Positions 8,538 to 17,395 are shown, counted from the stretch's first letter. The stretch: 64,000 nt of DNA from JAYFQF01 sp034927285 (GCA_034927285.1 JAYFQF010000010.1:1-64000); one strand, 5' to 3'. The notes: generated by a model from the sequence alone, not told the origin. Numbers and translations: made by a program.

Positions 8538-9539
8538 TTAGCTGATCTCGGATTCGCCTTCGAAGTTCTCGAAGCAGGCCACCCAATGCTTGGGCCGCCG
8601 CTCCTCCAGCGGAGGATCTTCCTTAAAGCAGCGTTCGGTAGCCAACTTACAGCGGGCGGCAAAACGGCAGCCCGGAGGCGGATCCACGGGGGAAGGCACC
8701 TCGCCCAAAAGAATCTCCCTCTGGATATGGCGCAGCCGCGGGTCCTCAATGGGCACGGCGCAGAGCAGGGCTTCCGTATAGGGATGGAGCCGGTGGGCGA
8801 AGATTTCTTCAGTCTCGCCGTATTCCACCAGCTTGCCGACGTACATGACGGCGATGTGGGAAGACAGCCAGCGAACCACCCGGATATCGTGAGAAATGAA
8901 CATATAGGTCAGGTTTTTGCTGCTTTGCAGATCTTTCAGCAGGTTCAGCACCATGCCGCGGACAGAAACGTCCAGGGCGGAGATGGGTTCATCCGCCACG
9001 ATGAAGGCCGGATCCAGAGAGATGGAGCGGGCGATGCCCACGCACTGCTTCTGGCCGGCAGCCAGAGTGTGGGGATACTCCCAGGCCAGTTCCGGCTTTA
9101 AGCCTACGGTCTGCAGCAAATCCGCCACCCGGTCTTCCAGCTCGCTGCCGGAACAGACATGGTGAACCTCCAGGGGCTCGCCGATGATCTTGCCGATTTT
9201 ATTCCGGCTGTCAAAGGAACTGAAGGAGTCCTGGAAAATCAGCTGGGCTCTGGTGCGGAATTTCTTTTCCTGCTCAGCGGTATACTTGTAAATGTCCTCG
9301 CCCTGGAAGAAGATGTCGCCGGAGGTCTTGGTGACCAGCTTCAGGGCCAGACGGCCCAGGGTGGTCTTGCCGCAGCCGGACTCGCCGACCACGCCCAGGG
9401 TCTGCCCGGCGTAAACATCCAGGGTTACGTCGTCGGTGGCGTGCACGTTGGATGTGGCTTTCTTGAGAAGGCCGCCGCCGATGGGGAAGTATTTTACCAG
9501 ATTTCTGACAGATAATAAGGTATCTTTTACATCAGCCAT
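8538..9539 (-). CDS. oppF: Oligopeptide ABC transporter ATPase, OppF type
   Basis: 333 residues of the OppF/DppF class. Walker A is GESGCGKTT, Walker B plus following is FIVADEPISALD, and the C-terminal Cys-rich oligo_HPY tail reads PPPGCRFAARCKLATERC. The ABC signature, normally LSGGQ, reads LAAGQ, which is unusual and could lower activity or reflect pairing with the canonical OppD partner. Couples ATP hydrolysis to import through OppBC. AAAGGGGGG precedes the ATG; oppC ends 15 bases upstream, indicating one operon. Confidence 0.93.
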   Translation of the reverse strand: MADVKDTLLSVRNLVKYFPIGGGLLKKATSNVHATDDVTLDVYAGQTLGVVGESGCGKTTLGRLALKLVTKTSGDIFFQGEDIYKYTAEQEKKFRTRAQLIFQDSFSSFDSRNKIGKIIGEPLEVHHVCSGSELEDRVADLLQTVGLKPELAWEYPHTLAAGQKQCVGIARSISLDPAFIVADEPISALDVSVRGMVLNLLKDLQSSKNLTYMFISHDIRVVRWLSSHIAVMYVGKLVEYGETEEIFAHRLHPYTEALLCAVPIEDPRLRHIQREILLGEVPSPVDPPPGCRFAARCKLATERCFKEDPPLEERRPKHWVACFENFEGESEIS

Positions 9540-9554
9540 TTCGTTCGCCCCCCT

Positions 9555-10439
9555 TTACTGTTTTACGGCCAAGGGGTCAAATTCATCCCGGATCCAGTTG
9601 CCTACCAAGTTAAGGCAGAGAACGGTAATACCGATCATCAGGCCGGGGAACAAGACAATCCAAGGCGCCTGTGTTAAATATTTACGACCTTCGCCGATCA
9701 TCAGGCCCCAGGAGGTCTGAGGAGGCTGTACGCCGAAACCGAGGAAGCTCAGGTTGGCTTCAGCATTGATAAAGTGGGCCAGCTCCAGAACGTACGTCGT
9801 AACCAGGGGAGAAACGATGTTGGGCATGATGTGCTTGAACAGGATGCGGTTAGTGGAAGCGCCGATAGCCTGGCCGGACTCGACCATGGCGGAACCGCGG
9901 ATAACCAGCACCTGGCTTCTGGCCATACGGCAGAACAGCGTCCAGCTGTTAATCAGCAGGGCGATAATCAGGTTCCGCTGGCCGGGGCCCAGAATCATCA
10001 CGAAGGTCAGAGCGATCAACAAAGTGGGGGAAGAGGACCAGACGTCGACCATACGCATGATCAGCATGTCGGTCCAGCCGCCGAAGTAGCCGGCAAACAT
10101 CCCCAGGGTAATTCCGACGATGGCGCCGATGGTGGCCACGGTGAAGCCGACGTTAAGAGAGACCTGGCCGCCGTGGAGCAGACGGGCAAAGATATCCCGG
10201 CCCAGCTGGTCGGTGCCCAGGTAATGAGGAGTTTCGCCTTCTATGACCGGCGTGGCGCTGGGGCCCGCCAGACGGCCCCGCAGGCTGCTTTGGGCGGGAT
10301 CGTAGCTGGAGACAAAGTCGGCGCCGAAGATCATAAAGAACATAACGATCAGGACGATCAGAGCGAACAGGGCGGCTTTATTATGACGAAAGCGGTCCGC
10401 CATGGTTACTTTTTTTCTGCCGGTAGCTTTATTTGCCAT
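9555..10439 (-). CDS. oppC: Oligopeptide ABC transporter permease, OppC type
   Basis: 294-residue membrane permease with about six transmembrane segments and an N-terminal OppC_N region (RFRHNKAALFALIVLIVM). The EAA-type loop that contacts the ATPase is visible as ESGQAIGASTNRILFKHIMP, and HYLGTDQLGRDIFARLL is characteristic of DppC/OppC. Forms the heterodimeric channel with OppB. Spacing of 14-15 bases to the neighbours on each side and GGGGGG-type ribosome binding sites support a single operon. Confidence 0.93.
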   Translation of the reverse strand: MANKATGRKKVTMADRFRHNKAALFALIVLIVMFFMIFGADFVSSYDPAQSSLRGRLAGPSATPVIEGETPHYLGTDQLGRDIFARLLHGGQVSLNVGFTVATIGAIVGITLGMFAGYFGGWTDMLIMRMVDVWSSSPTLLIALTFVMILGPGQRNLIIALLINSWTLFCRMARSQVLVIRGSAMVESGQAIGASTNRILFKHIMPNIVSPLVTTYVLELAHFINAEANLSFLGFGVQPPQTSWGLMIGEGRKYLTQAPWIVLFPGLMIGITVLCLNLVGNWIRDEFDPLAVKQ

Positions 10440-10453
10440 TTTCTCCGCCCCCC

Positions 10454-11377
10454 TTAATACCGAATTCTCGGATCAACCGCGGCGTACAGAATATCCACCA
10501 GCAGGTTAATCAGACAAATGATAATCGCTACACAGAACACCTCTGCCTGCAAGAGGGGAAAGTCCATGTTTTCAATGGTATCCGAAATCAGGCTGCCAAA
10601 GCCGGGGAAACCGAAAACCACCTCTACGGAGGCGGACAGGCCGCCGATCTGCTTGCCGAAGTCGCTGCCGATCATGGTGATGGCGGAGGTCATGATATTC
10701 TTCAAGGCGTGCTTGAAGAGCACGGCCACCTCGCCGACGCCCTTGGCCCGGGCGGTGATCACATAAAGGCCTTTCAACTGCTGGATCATCTCATAGCGGA
10801 CGATCTGGGCCAGCTGGCCCATGGGCCGGAAGGAGATGGTCACCGCCGGCAGCACCATATGCTTCCAGGTGCCGATACCCGAGGTGGGCAGCCAGCCCAG
10901 CTTCACGGAGAAAACCAGCATCAGCATCAGGCCGATCCAGAATGGCGGCAGACAGATACCGCCCATGTTGAAGATGGTCAGGAACCGCTCCAGCATGGAG
11001 CCCTGCCTGTAGGCCGCCAGGATGCCCAATGGTATGGCCACGCAGGCGGCGATCAGGATAGCTAAGCCGATCAAAACCATGGACAGGGGCAAATCGTCCA
11101 TAATGACTTCCATGCAGGGCCGGCGCTGCCACCAGGAGCTGCCGAAGTCCAGGGTGGCTACTCCTTTCAGGAAGTCGCCCAGCTGAACGATCAGCGGTTT
11201 ATCCAGGCCCAACTGCTTTGTCATGGCAATCCTTTGTTCTTCAGGCGCCTGGAGAGGCAGCATGATGTCTACAGGATTGCCGACAACGTGGGTGATGAAA
11301 AATACCAGAATAGAAATACCGATTACCACAAGGACTGTAAACGCCAGTCTTTGCAGAATGTATTTACCCATTCCCAT
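10454..11377 (-). CDS. oppB: Oligopeptide ABC transporter permease, OppB type
   Basis: 307 residues starting MGMGKYILQRLAFT, the typical OppB/DppB start with a first transmembrane helix immediately after it. Conserved VGNPVDIMLP, an EAA loop near TARAKGVGEVAVLFKHALKN, and a C-terminal LLVDILYAAVDPRIRY are family hallmarks. GGAGG lies upstream. Pairs with OppC to form the translocation path. Sits second in oppDBCF, 94 bases after oppD. Confidence 0.93.
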   Translation of the reverse strand: MGMGKYILQRLAFTVLVVIGISILVFFITHVVGNPVDIMLPLQAPEEQRIAMTKQLGLDKPLIVQLGDFLKGVATLDFGSSWWQRRPCMEVIMDDLPLSMVLIGLAILIAACVAIPLGILAAYRQGSMLERFLTIFNMGGICLPPFWIGLMLMLVFSVKLGWLPTSGIGTWKHMVLPAVTISFRPMGQLAQIVRYEMIQQLKGLYVITARAKGVGEVAVLFKHALKNIMTSAITMIGSDFGKQIGGLSASVEVVFGFPGFGSLISDTIENMDFPLLQAEVFCVAIIICLINLLVDILYAAVDPRIRY

Positions 11378-11470
11378 ATCATTTTTTCCTCCCTACTTTC
11401 CGGCTTTCATACCGCAAGCCGTTTATTAATTATAAGCTCGAGTCAAGGTTTTCATTGGGATCTTCCGGTA

Positions 11471-12463
11471 TTATTTTCCCTGATTCAAAGGGAAATGGCA
11501 GCGCACCCAATGGGAACCGTCGCCTTTCAGGTCCGTGTAGCCGGGCTCCTTTTCCTTGCAGATTTCCTGACAGTAATCGCAGCGGGGGTGGAATTTGCAG
11601 CCGCTGGGCAGCGCCATCAGGTCCGGGGGATCGCCGGGGATGATATTCAGGCGGTCTCCGGTCTTCATGGCCTGAATGGACCCCATGATCCCTTTGCTGT
11701 AGGGATGGGCCGGTTTTTCAAAAAGAGTAAAGACGTCACAGATCTCGATCAGCTGGCCGGCATACATGATGGCTACCCGGTCGGCCATTTCCGCCACGAT
11801 GCCCAGGTCGGAAGTGATGAACATGATCGTGGTGTCGATCTCTTTTCTCAGCTGCTGCATCAGGCGCAGAATCTGAGCCTGAATGGTCACGTCCAGAGAA
11901 CAGGTAGGCTCATCGGCAATGAGTACCTTGGGACGGCAGGAAAGGGCAATGGCGATCATGATCCGCTGCTTCATGCCGCCGGACAGCTCATGAGGATAGT
12001 TATAATAGCGCTTTTCAGGAGAGGGAATGCGAACGACGTTCAGCATGTCGACCGCGGCTTTTTTGGCTTCCTCGCCTTTTAATCCCTGGTTGATCTCGAT
12101 GGCTTCCTGAATCTGCCGGCCGATGGTCTGAGAAGGATTCAGCGAAGACATGGGTTCCTGCAGGATCATGGCGATGCCCTTGCCGCGGATGTTCCTCATC
12201 TCTTTCATGGGTAATTTCAGTACATCCTGGCCCTCTAAGTAAACCTCGCCGGATTTGATCTTTCCGGGGGGCCATACCACCAGACGCAGCATGGACAGAG
12301 CCGCCACGGTTTTGCCGCTGCCGCTTTCCCCTACCAAGGCCAGGCATTCTCCCTTTTTCATGGAGAAAGTAACGCCGTCCACGGCCTTTACCTCACCTTC
12401 CCGGAGGAAAAATGAAGTGCTTAAATCTTTAACACTTAAAATGACTTGGTCCTTATCCTCCAA
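11471..12463 (-). CDS. oppD: Oligopeptide ABC transporter ATPase, OppD type
   Basis: About 330 residues of the OppD/DppD class: Walker A GESGSGKT, signature ELSGGMKQR, Walker B VLIADEPTCSLD and the C-terminal oligo_HPY motif with PSGCKFHPRCDYC. The upstream GGGAGG lies only one base from an in-frame GTG at 12472 but 8 bases from a TTG at 12463, so I take the TTG as the start; no ATG is available nearby. It is the first gene of the opp operon. Functions as the partner of OppF on the cytoplasmic face. Confidence 0.92.
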   Translation of the reverse strand: MEDKDQVILSVKDLSTSFFLREGEVKAVDGVTFSMKKGECLALVGESGSGKTVAALSMLRLVVWPPGKIKSGEVYLEGQDVLKLPMKEMRNIRGKGIAMILQEPMSSLNPSQTIGRQIQEAIEINQGLKGEEAKKAAVDMLNVVRIPSPEKRYYNYPHELSGGMKQRIMIAIALSCRPKVLIADEPTCSLDVTIQAQILRLMQQLRKEIDTTIMFITSDLGIVAEMADRVAIMYAGQLIEICDVFTLFEKPAHPYSKGIMGSIQAMKTGDRLNIIPGDPPDLMALPSGCKFHPRCDYCQEICKEKEPGYTDLKGDGSHWVRCHFPLNQGK

Positions 12464-12770
12464 AGTAAACACCTCCCAATAGTTTTGGAATCCCTGTAAA
12501 ACCCTGACCCTCCTTATAAATAGAATTTATTACCGGAAGAAATACCGGATCTTCCCAAAAATTCAGGCGGCCAACCCCAAAAACTTAACCTGTGTTTTCC
12601 CCGCCGCCGCCGCGGGTCCGTAAAATCACCGGGTTCTGCTTAGCGCTATCGAAGGGACCGTATATCTAGTGTTTTTGCATGCTATACAAAACTACTTATA
12701 ATTATTAATCATGGCTAACTGCCGAAATATGCCAATTATCGGCAAAACCAACGATAAATCGGCACGTTAA
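12464..12770. other. Non-coding stretch between oppD and the 47-codon ORF
   Basis: Roughly 300 bases with no supportable gene, AT-rich in its right half. Probably holds the opp operon promoter on the minus strand. I see no clear terminator for the small ORF to its right, so that ORF may be a leader cistron of the opp transcript. Confidence 0.4.
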
Positions 12771-12914
12771 TCAAATCATAGCGATACTATTTCGCCATTC
12801 CTCATGAAATTCCTGCAAGCGATTAGCAAAAAAGCGAAAGATCTTTTTCTTTTTTTTGCGCTCATTGAATATAAAAGAATAATTATTCATATTATATGCA
12901 GCAGTTTTGCCCAT
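12771..12914 (-). CDS. Small basic ORF (47 aa) upstream of oppD
   Basis: ATG at 12914 is preceded by AAAGGAGG with 5 bases spacing, among the best ribosome binding sites in the window. The 47-residue product starts MGKTAAYNMNNYSF, contains a run of five lysines followed by IFRFFANRLQEF, and ends SIAMI. It is strongly basic with an amphipathic aromatic/basic centre and no clear membrane segment. No family is recognised. It precedes oppD on the same strand by about 300 bases and diverges from the MATE gene. It may be a real small protein or a translated leader peptide. Confidence 0.5.
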   Translation of the reverse strand: MGKTAAYNMNNYSFIFNERKKKKKIFRFFANRLQEFHEEWRNSIAMI

Positions 12915-13032
12915 ATCGTCCTCCTTTCTCCGGTTGAAAAGACTCTATGCCGTAATTCTTGGATATATTAAAATTTTTCTGAAAATGGTTTGCTGTTTTT
13001 TCTGGGCCCGGATCCTGAAAACAGTAAAGATA

Positions 13033-13041
13033 TGGTATACT
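13033..13041 (+). promoter_or_regulatory. Extended -10 promoter of the MATE gene
   Basis: TGGTATACT at 13033-13041 is an extended -10 (TGn plus TATACT) about 40 bases before the coding start. The -35 is weak, as often with extended -10 promoters. The same nine bases recur upstream of serS. Confidence 0.55.
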
Positions 13042-13084
13042 GATTCTTAGGATTCTAAATACAGACAGAAGGGATCGGGATATA

Positions 13085-14494
13085 TTGACCGTCTCCTTAT
13101 TCCACCGTTTCTACGCAACAGAATATATGGTCCCCGCCGGCCTGCGGCAAAGCCCTTTTCCCAGTGACCGGCAGATTTATCGCCAGGATTTTGCCATGGC
13201 CTGGCCTTCCACAGTGGAATCGGTGCTGATCTCCCTGGTATCCGCGGTAGATACGATGATGGTAGGCGGTCTGGGTTCCGCGGCAATTTCCGCGGTAGGC
13301 ATCTGCGCCCAGCCCCGGCTGTTGACTTTGGCCGTGATCATTTCCCTGAATGTGGGGGTTACCGCCGTGGTCGCCCGCCGCAAAGGGGAAAACAATGAAG
13401 CCGGAGCCATCCGCTGCCTGAAGCAAGCCCTGGCCATCAGCGTCATCCTGACCTTTCTGGTTTGCGGCCTGGCCTTTACCTTTGCCGAGCCTTTGCTGAT
13501 TCTGGCCGGGGCCGAAGGGGAATATCTCGGGCTTTCTCTCCAATATCTGCGTATTATTATCATCGGTCTGCTGTTTTACGCCGTTACCCTGACCATCAAC
13601 GCCGCCCAGCGGGGCGCCGGGAATACCAAGGTTGCCCTGCGCACGAATCTGGCCGCCAATTTAATAAACCTGGTATTTAACTATCTGCTGATCAACGGTC
13701 ATGGCGGCTTTCCCCGGTTGGAGGTAGCCGGCGCCGCCATCGCCACTGCCCTGGGAAACCTTGTGGCCTTCGCCATGGCCCTGGCCTCCATCCTGAACCC
13801 CAAATGCTTCATCAACCTGCGGAATCCCATTTCCTGGCGGTTCGAAAAAAATGTGGTGGCATCCATTACCAAAGTCAGCTCCAGCGCCTTAGCGGAGCAG
13901 TTTTTCCTGCGGTTCGGCATGCTGACCTTCACCCGGTTAGTATCGGGCCTGGGCACGGTCCCCTATGCCACTCACGTGGTCTGCATGAATATCATGAATC
14001 TGTCTTTCTCCCTGGGAGACGGTTTGGGCACGGCGGCCTCCGCCCTGGTGGGGCAGAGCCTGGGAGCACGGCGGCCGGATCTGGCGATGATTTATGGCAA
14101 GGTGACTCAGCGGATGGCATTTACCGCGGCCCTGATCATGGCAGGTACCTTCTTGTTAGGCCGCTTTGCCATCATCCGCCTGTTTATTGATGAAGAACCG
14201 GTGATCGCCCTGGGCGGCCGGGTCATGATCATCATTGCCCTGATCTGTCTGATCCAGACCACTCAGGTGGTTCTGGCCGGTTCGCTGCGGGGTGCCGGCG
14301 ACACTGCCTTTGTCGCCCTTTTGGCTTTATTGGGCCTGACTATCGTCCGCCCGGTGGCCGCCTATTTGTTGTGTTATCCCGCGGGCCTGGGCCTGATCGG
14401 CGCCTGGTTCGGGCTTTTGGCGGACCAGCTGCTGCGGATGGTCCTTTTGACCTGGCGTTTTCAGGGCGACAGCTGGACAAAAATCAAATTATGA
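13085..14494 (+). CDS. MATE family multidrug efflux transporter
   Basis: 469 residues with about twelve hydrophobic segments in two related halves, typical of the NorM/DinF-type MATE family that exports drugs or metabolites against a cation gradient. Family features include an N-terminal VDTMMVGGLGSAAISAVG and the AAQRGAGNTKVAL loop, with the second-half counterpart AGSLRGAGDTAFVAL. The start used is TTG 13085 with a loose GAAGGGAT site; ATG 13127 is an alternative but lacks a ribosome binding site. The gene is monocistronic and diverges from the opp region. Confidence 0.9.
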   Translation: MTVSLFHRFYATEYMVPAGLRQSPFPSDRQIYRQDFAMAWPSTVESVLISLVSAVDTMMVGGLGSAAISAVGICAQPRLLTLAVIISLNVGVTAVVARRKGENNEAGAIRCLKQALAISVILTFLVCGLAFTFAEPLLILAGAEGEYLGLSLQYLRIIIIGLLFYAVTLTINAAQRGAGNTKVALRTNLAANLINLVFNYLLINGHGGFPRLEVAGAAIATALGNLVAFAMALASILNPKCFINLRNPISWRFEKNVVASITKVSSSALAEQFFLRFGMLTFTRLVSGLGTVPYATHVVCMNIMNLSFSLGDGLGTAASALVGQSLGARRPDLAMIYGKVTQRMAFTAALIMAGTFLLGRFAIIRLFIDEEPVIALGGRVMIIIALICLIQTTQVVLAGSLRGAGDTAFVALLALLGLTIVRPVAAYLLCYPAGLGLIGAWFGLLADQLLRMVLLTWRFQGDSWTKIKL

Positions 14495-14849
14495 TTCTGA
14501 TAATTCTCCAAGTATCTTGTTATTATTTTGTTATCTTATTGACCTCTCTGATAATGCAAATCCCTTGCATAAATATTTTTTTCTTATTTTAAATATTTTT
14601 TCTGTGGGCGTCAAACTCGTGTCAGGAGCGGTTATTATTAGAAGATTATAAACAGGATTTCTGGAAACTTCATGAAAAAGAGGCCCTTTTTCTCCTGTTT
14701 TCCTATTATTTTCCTGTTTTCTTCCTATTTAATATAGAGCTTATATTGGGGACCGCCGCCGTCAAGCTCCTAAAAATCAGCCCAGCGGCAGTTTTCTCTT
14801 CACTGTAATCAGCGGGAGCCCGGATACCGGGACTCTGAAAAAGAAAAAT
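14495..14849. other. AT-rich intergenic region after the MATE gene
   Basis: About 355 bases without a gene between convergent genes. It contains long T-rich tracts on the plus strand (for example 14573-14600 and 14685-14730) that could support termination, but no strong hairpin directly before them. Confidence 0.4.
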
Positions 14850-14850
14850 G

Positions 14851-14890
14851 GAAAAAGGGCTGCCGCCCAGGATCTTTCCTGAGCGGCAGC
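14851..14890 (-). terminator. Intrinsic terminator of the P-loop protein gene
   Basis: Minus strand: GCTGCCGC and GCGGCAGC form the stem, followed by CCTTTTTCC and further T-rich sequence. It lies about 60 bases past the stop at 14954. Confidence 0.7.
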
Positions 14891-14953
14891 TTTCTTGACT
14901 GCTTTCTGCCCCGTAAGTCTCGCCACGACGCGGCTTACCGGAGCACAGCCGTC

Positions 14954-16081
14954 CTACCGGAGCCCGCCGCCGGACAGAAACTCCCGGATCAGGCCCTCCT
15001 TTTCTTTTTTCATGGCGTCGAAGTCCATGGCCTTTATATAATAGGTTTCCAGCTTGTCGTGAATCTTCTTATTGTCGTTTAATAGCTTTTGGGCCCGCTT
15101 TTTCGCGTCCTCGATGGCTGTGGTTAAGAAATCAGACTCCAGCTGGTTCCGGCTGTTAATCTGTTTCCTGTACCAGCTGTCCAGACGGTAGACCCGGCAG
15201 ATTCCGGTTTCCTCTCCATCGCCGCATTTGCACCGCAGCTTTTCCTCGTAGTCCGGGTATTGATCCGTCTGCCAAAACAGCAATTTTTCCTCCGGCAGAT
15301 AGATGGCGCAAAGCTCCTCCGGCTCCTGGTCGCTATGGCAATACCACAGGCCGCAGCCCTTGGCCTGAGCCATCTTCGCTATATGGGTCAGTACCTTGGA
15401 GCCGATTTCCGGCTCATCAGCCAAAAAGCAGCAGCCTCCCCGGGCCCTTTCCCGTAATTCGTCGAAAAAACTGTAAGGTCCCTGAGGCGCCATGAGCGTA
15501 TAGAACCGATGGCGGCTGGGCTCCTGGGGCGGCTTGTTCCCCTGGAACTGATCTTCCAAAAGGGCCTGCAGCCAGCCTTCCATCCCCCTTTCATCCAGGC
15601 GGATTTTATACAGGCCCCGCCGGCGCATCCGGAAATCCCTGGCTTTTTTCAGCTGGTCGTAGACCTCCTGGTACAAGGCCTTGTTTTCATCGGTCAGGCT
15701 AATGATTTCCTTTCGGTTTTTTTGTAAAACCTCCCGGTCCCAGTAACGGCCCAGATCCACCAGGATATCCCGGACCCCGGGATATTTGGGATCCCGGGTA
15801 TGGGGCGCGGTTCCGTCCAGGATGGCCAGTCCCGCATCCCGGAAGATCACCCCATCCAGAGAGCGGACGTCGGAAGAACACCAGAGGAGCTCGGCATCGT
15901 GGCCGGCCTCGGTCATGGCTTCCGCAATCTGGCGGATCAAGGTGGCTTTTCCTGTCCCCGGTCCCCCCTTCAAAATATAGATCTGCTCCAGGCCCTCCAA
16001 ATTGGAATCCCAATAGGAAACATACCCCCGGTAAGTAATTGCGCCGGGAAAGTATTGACTGACTTTTTCTTTGTTTTGCAT
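14954..16081 (-). CDS. P-loop ATP-binding protein resembling the PRK06851 family
   Basis: 375 residues. It begins with a short beta/alpha region, then LKGGPGTGKATLIRQIAEAM at about residue 40-57, a Walker A loop in which the usual Ser/Thr after the lysine is Ala (GKA). Further parts such as LLWCSSDVRSLDGVIF and a second-half FLADEPEIGSKVLTHIAKMA suggest two related halves, as in a family of uncharacterised Firmicute P-loop proteins. Function unknown. AAGGAGG is 8 bases before ATG 16081; the in-frame GTG six bases upstream is too close. The 3' end is helical and charged, and it has its own terminator. Confidence 0.65.
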   Translation of the reverse strand: MQNKEKVSQYFPGAITYRGYVSYWDSNLEGLEQIYILKGGPGTGKATLIRQIAEAMTEAGHDAELLWCSSDVRSLDGVIFRDAGLAILDGTAPHTRDPKYPGVRDILVDLGRYWDREVLQKNRKEIISLTDENKALYQEVYDQLKKARDFRMRRRGLYKIRLDERGMEGWLQALLEDQFQGNKPPQEPSRHRFYTLMAPQGPYSFFDELRERARGGCCFLADEPEIGSKVLTHIAKMAQAKGCGLWYCHSDQEPEELCAIYLPEEKLLFWQTDQYPDYEEKLRCKCGDGEETGICRVYRLDSWYRKQINSRNQLESDFLTTAIEDAKKRAQKLLNDNKKIHDKLETYYIKAMDFDAMKKEKEGLIREFLSGGGLR

Positions 16082-16228
16082 AGGCACAACCTCCTTAACT
16101 AAAACAGGCGTCGCTGACCGCTGGGGGAAAACATCTTACAGCCCCCTCCAACAGGTCTCCAAAATATAAAACTTCTTCGTGGGTATCCTATTCCCACAGC
16201 GGGCCAGGGGTGCTTTTCCTGTGAGCTA

Positions 16229-16257
16229 TTGCCGTAAAAAAGGAAAAATGCTATGAT
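16229..16257 (+). promoter_or_regulatory. Sigma-A type promoter of the DMT transporter gene
   Basis: TTGCCG at 16229-16234, a 17-base spacer and TATGAT at 16252-16257 (with TGC before it). Predicted transcription start is about 16263-16265, only 2-4 bases before the ATG at 16267. Confidence 0.6.
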
Positions 16258-16266
16258 AAGTAGGCT

Positions 16267-17199
16267 ATGGATAAGAATAAAAAAACCGGCGTTATCGCCA
16301 GGCTGGCTTTATTGGCCGCCACTTTAATCTGGGGCAGCTCCTTTGTGATCATGAAAAATACCGTGGCCACCATCCCCGCCCATTATCTTTTGGCCATCCG
16401 GTTCACTGCCGCCTGCCTGCTCTTAAGTCTTTTGTTTTATAAACAATTGACGCAAATTAATAAAAGCTATCTGAAAGAGGCCGGGCTGATGGGCCTTTGT
16501 CTTTTTTTAGCCTACTCTTTCCAGACTACGGGGCTGACCGGCACCACTCCGGGGAAAAACGCTTTTCTGACGGCGGTGTATTGCGTTATCGTCCCCTTTC
16601 TTTATTGGCTGGCGGATAAAAAACGCCCCACTTTGGGGAATCTTTTGGCAGCCTTCCTTTGTCTCGGCGGTATCGGCCTGGTTTCTCTGACGGAAGCCCT
16701 GACCATCGGCCAAGGGGACAGCCGCACCCTGATCGGGGGACTGTTTTTTGCCGCCCATCTGGTATGCGTAACCATCTTCAGCCGGGAAAAAAACCCGATG
16801 CTGATTACTATCCTGCAATTTGCCTACTGCGCCCTTTTTTCCTGGCTGACGGCCCTGTTCACTGAAGGGCCCTTGCCGCAGGTCGGCTCCCAGGAACTGG
16901 GGGGCCTGGTTTATCTCTCCGTCTGCTGTACCGCAGTAGCCCTTTTCCTGCAAAACTTCGGCCAAAAATACGTGCCCCCGGCTCAGGCGGCCCTGATTTT
17001 ATCCCTGGAGGCCGTATTCGGCGTGATTTTCTCCGTCCTGATCTACCATGAGACCGTATCTTTACGCATGTTCTTCGGATTCCTGCTGATTTTCGGTTCC
17101 ATCCTGCTTTCCGAAACCTGGCCCGTATTGCAGTCAAAGCTGCGGGGCATAGATGCCGCGGCGGCAGCCGAAGCCGGCGGGGACGATTCCGGAGCTTGA
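16267..17199 (+). CDS. DMT superfamily (EamA) transporter
   Basis: 310 residues with about ten transmembrane helices in two EamA repeats. The N-terminal signature LAATLIWGSSFVIMKNTV and the second-repeat AALILSLEAVFGVIFSVLIY are typical of drug/metabolite exporters of the RhaT/YdcZ-like group; the substrate cannot be predicted. There is no good ribosome binding site, and the promoter places the transcript start next to the ATG, so translation may be nearly leaderless. The C-terminus ends in an Ala/Gly/Asp-rich tail. It is followed by two plus-strand hairpins. Confidence 0.88.
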   Translation: MDKNKKTGVIARLALLAATLIWGSSFVIMKNTVATIPAHYLLAIRFTAACLLLSLLFYKQLTQINKSYLKEAGLMGLCLFLAYSFQTTGLTGTTPGKNAFLTAVYCVIVPFLYWLADKKRPTLGNLLAAFLCLGGIGLVSLTEALTIGQGDSRTLIGGLFFAAHLVCVTIFSREKNPMLITILQFAYCALFSWLTALFTEGPLPQVGSQELGGLVYLSVCCTAVALFLQNFGQKYVPPAQAALILSLEAVFGVIFSVLIYHETVSLRMFFGFLLIFGSILLSETWPVLQSKLRGIDAAAAAEAGGDDSGA

Positions 17200-17240
17200 T
17201 CTTCGGCCTGAGAAACAAGCATCAATTCTATACAAAAAGA

Positions 17241-17340
17241 TAAAAAAGCCGCCGCAATTTTGATATGCGCCTTCAGAACAGACAGAGAAAAATCTGAGAA
17301 TCTTGAAGGAAGCATATCATTTTTCTTTTGCGGCAGCCCT
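17241..17340. repeat. Long imperfect inverted repeat (about 100 bp)
   Basis: Three nested pairs lie in order: GCCGCAA (17251) with TTGCGGC (17328), GATATGC (17262) with GCATATC (17312), and CCTTCA (17270) with TGAAGG (17304), enclosing CAGA/TCTG at the tip. Transcribed, this gives a long bulged hairpin. It could be part of the 3' end of the DMT transcript, a small RNA or a miniature inverted-repeat element. Confidence 0.6.
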
Positions 17341-17352
17341 TAGTAAGACAGT

Positions 17353-17395
17353 GCATATTCCCGGCCGGAAGGGCAGTTGAATATGCTGATTTTTA
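17353..17395 (+). terminator. Probable terminator after the DMT gene
   Basis: GCATATTC pairs with GAATATGC around an 18-base region, followed by TGATTTTTAATT on the plus strand. Confidence 0.55.
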
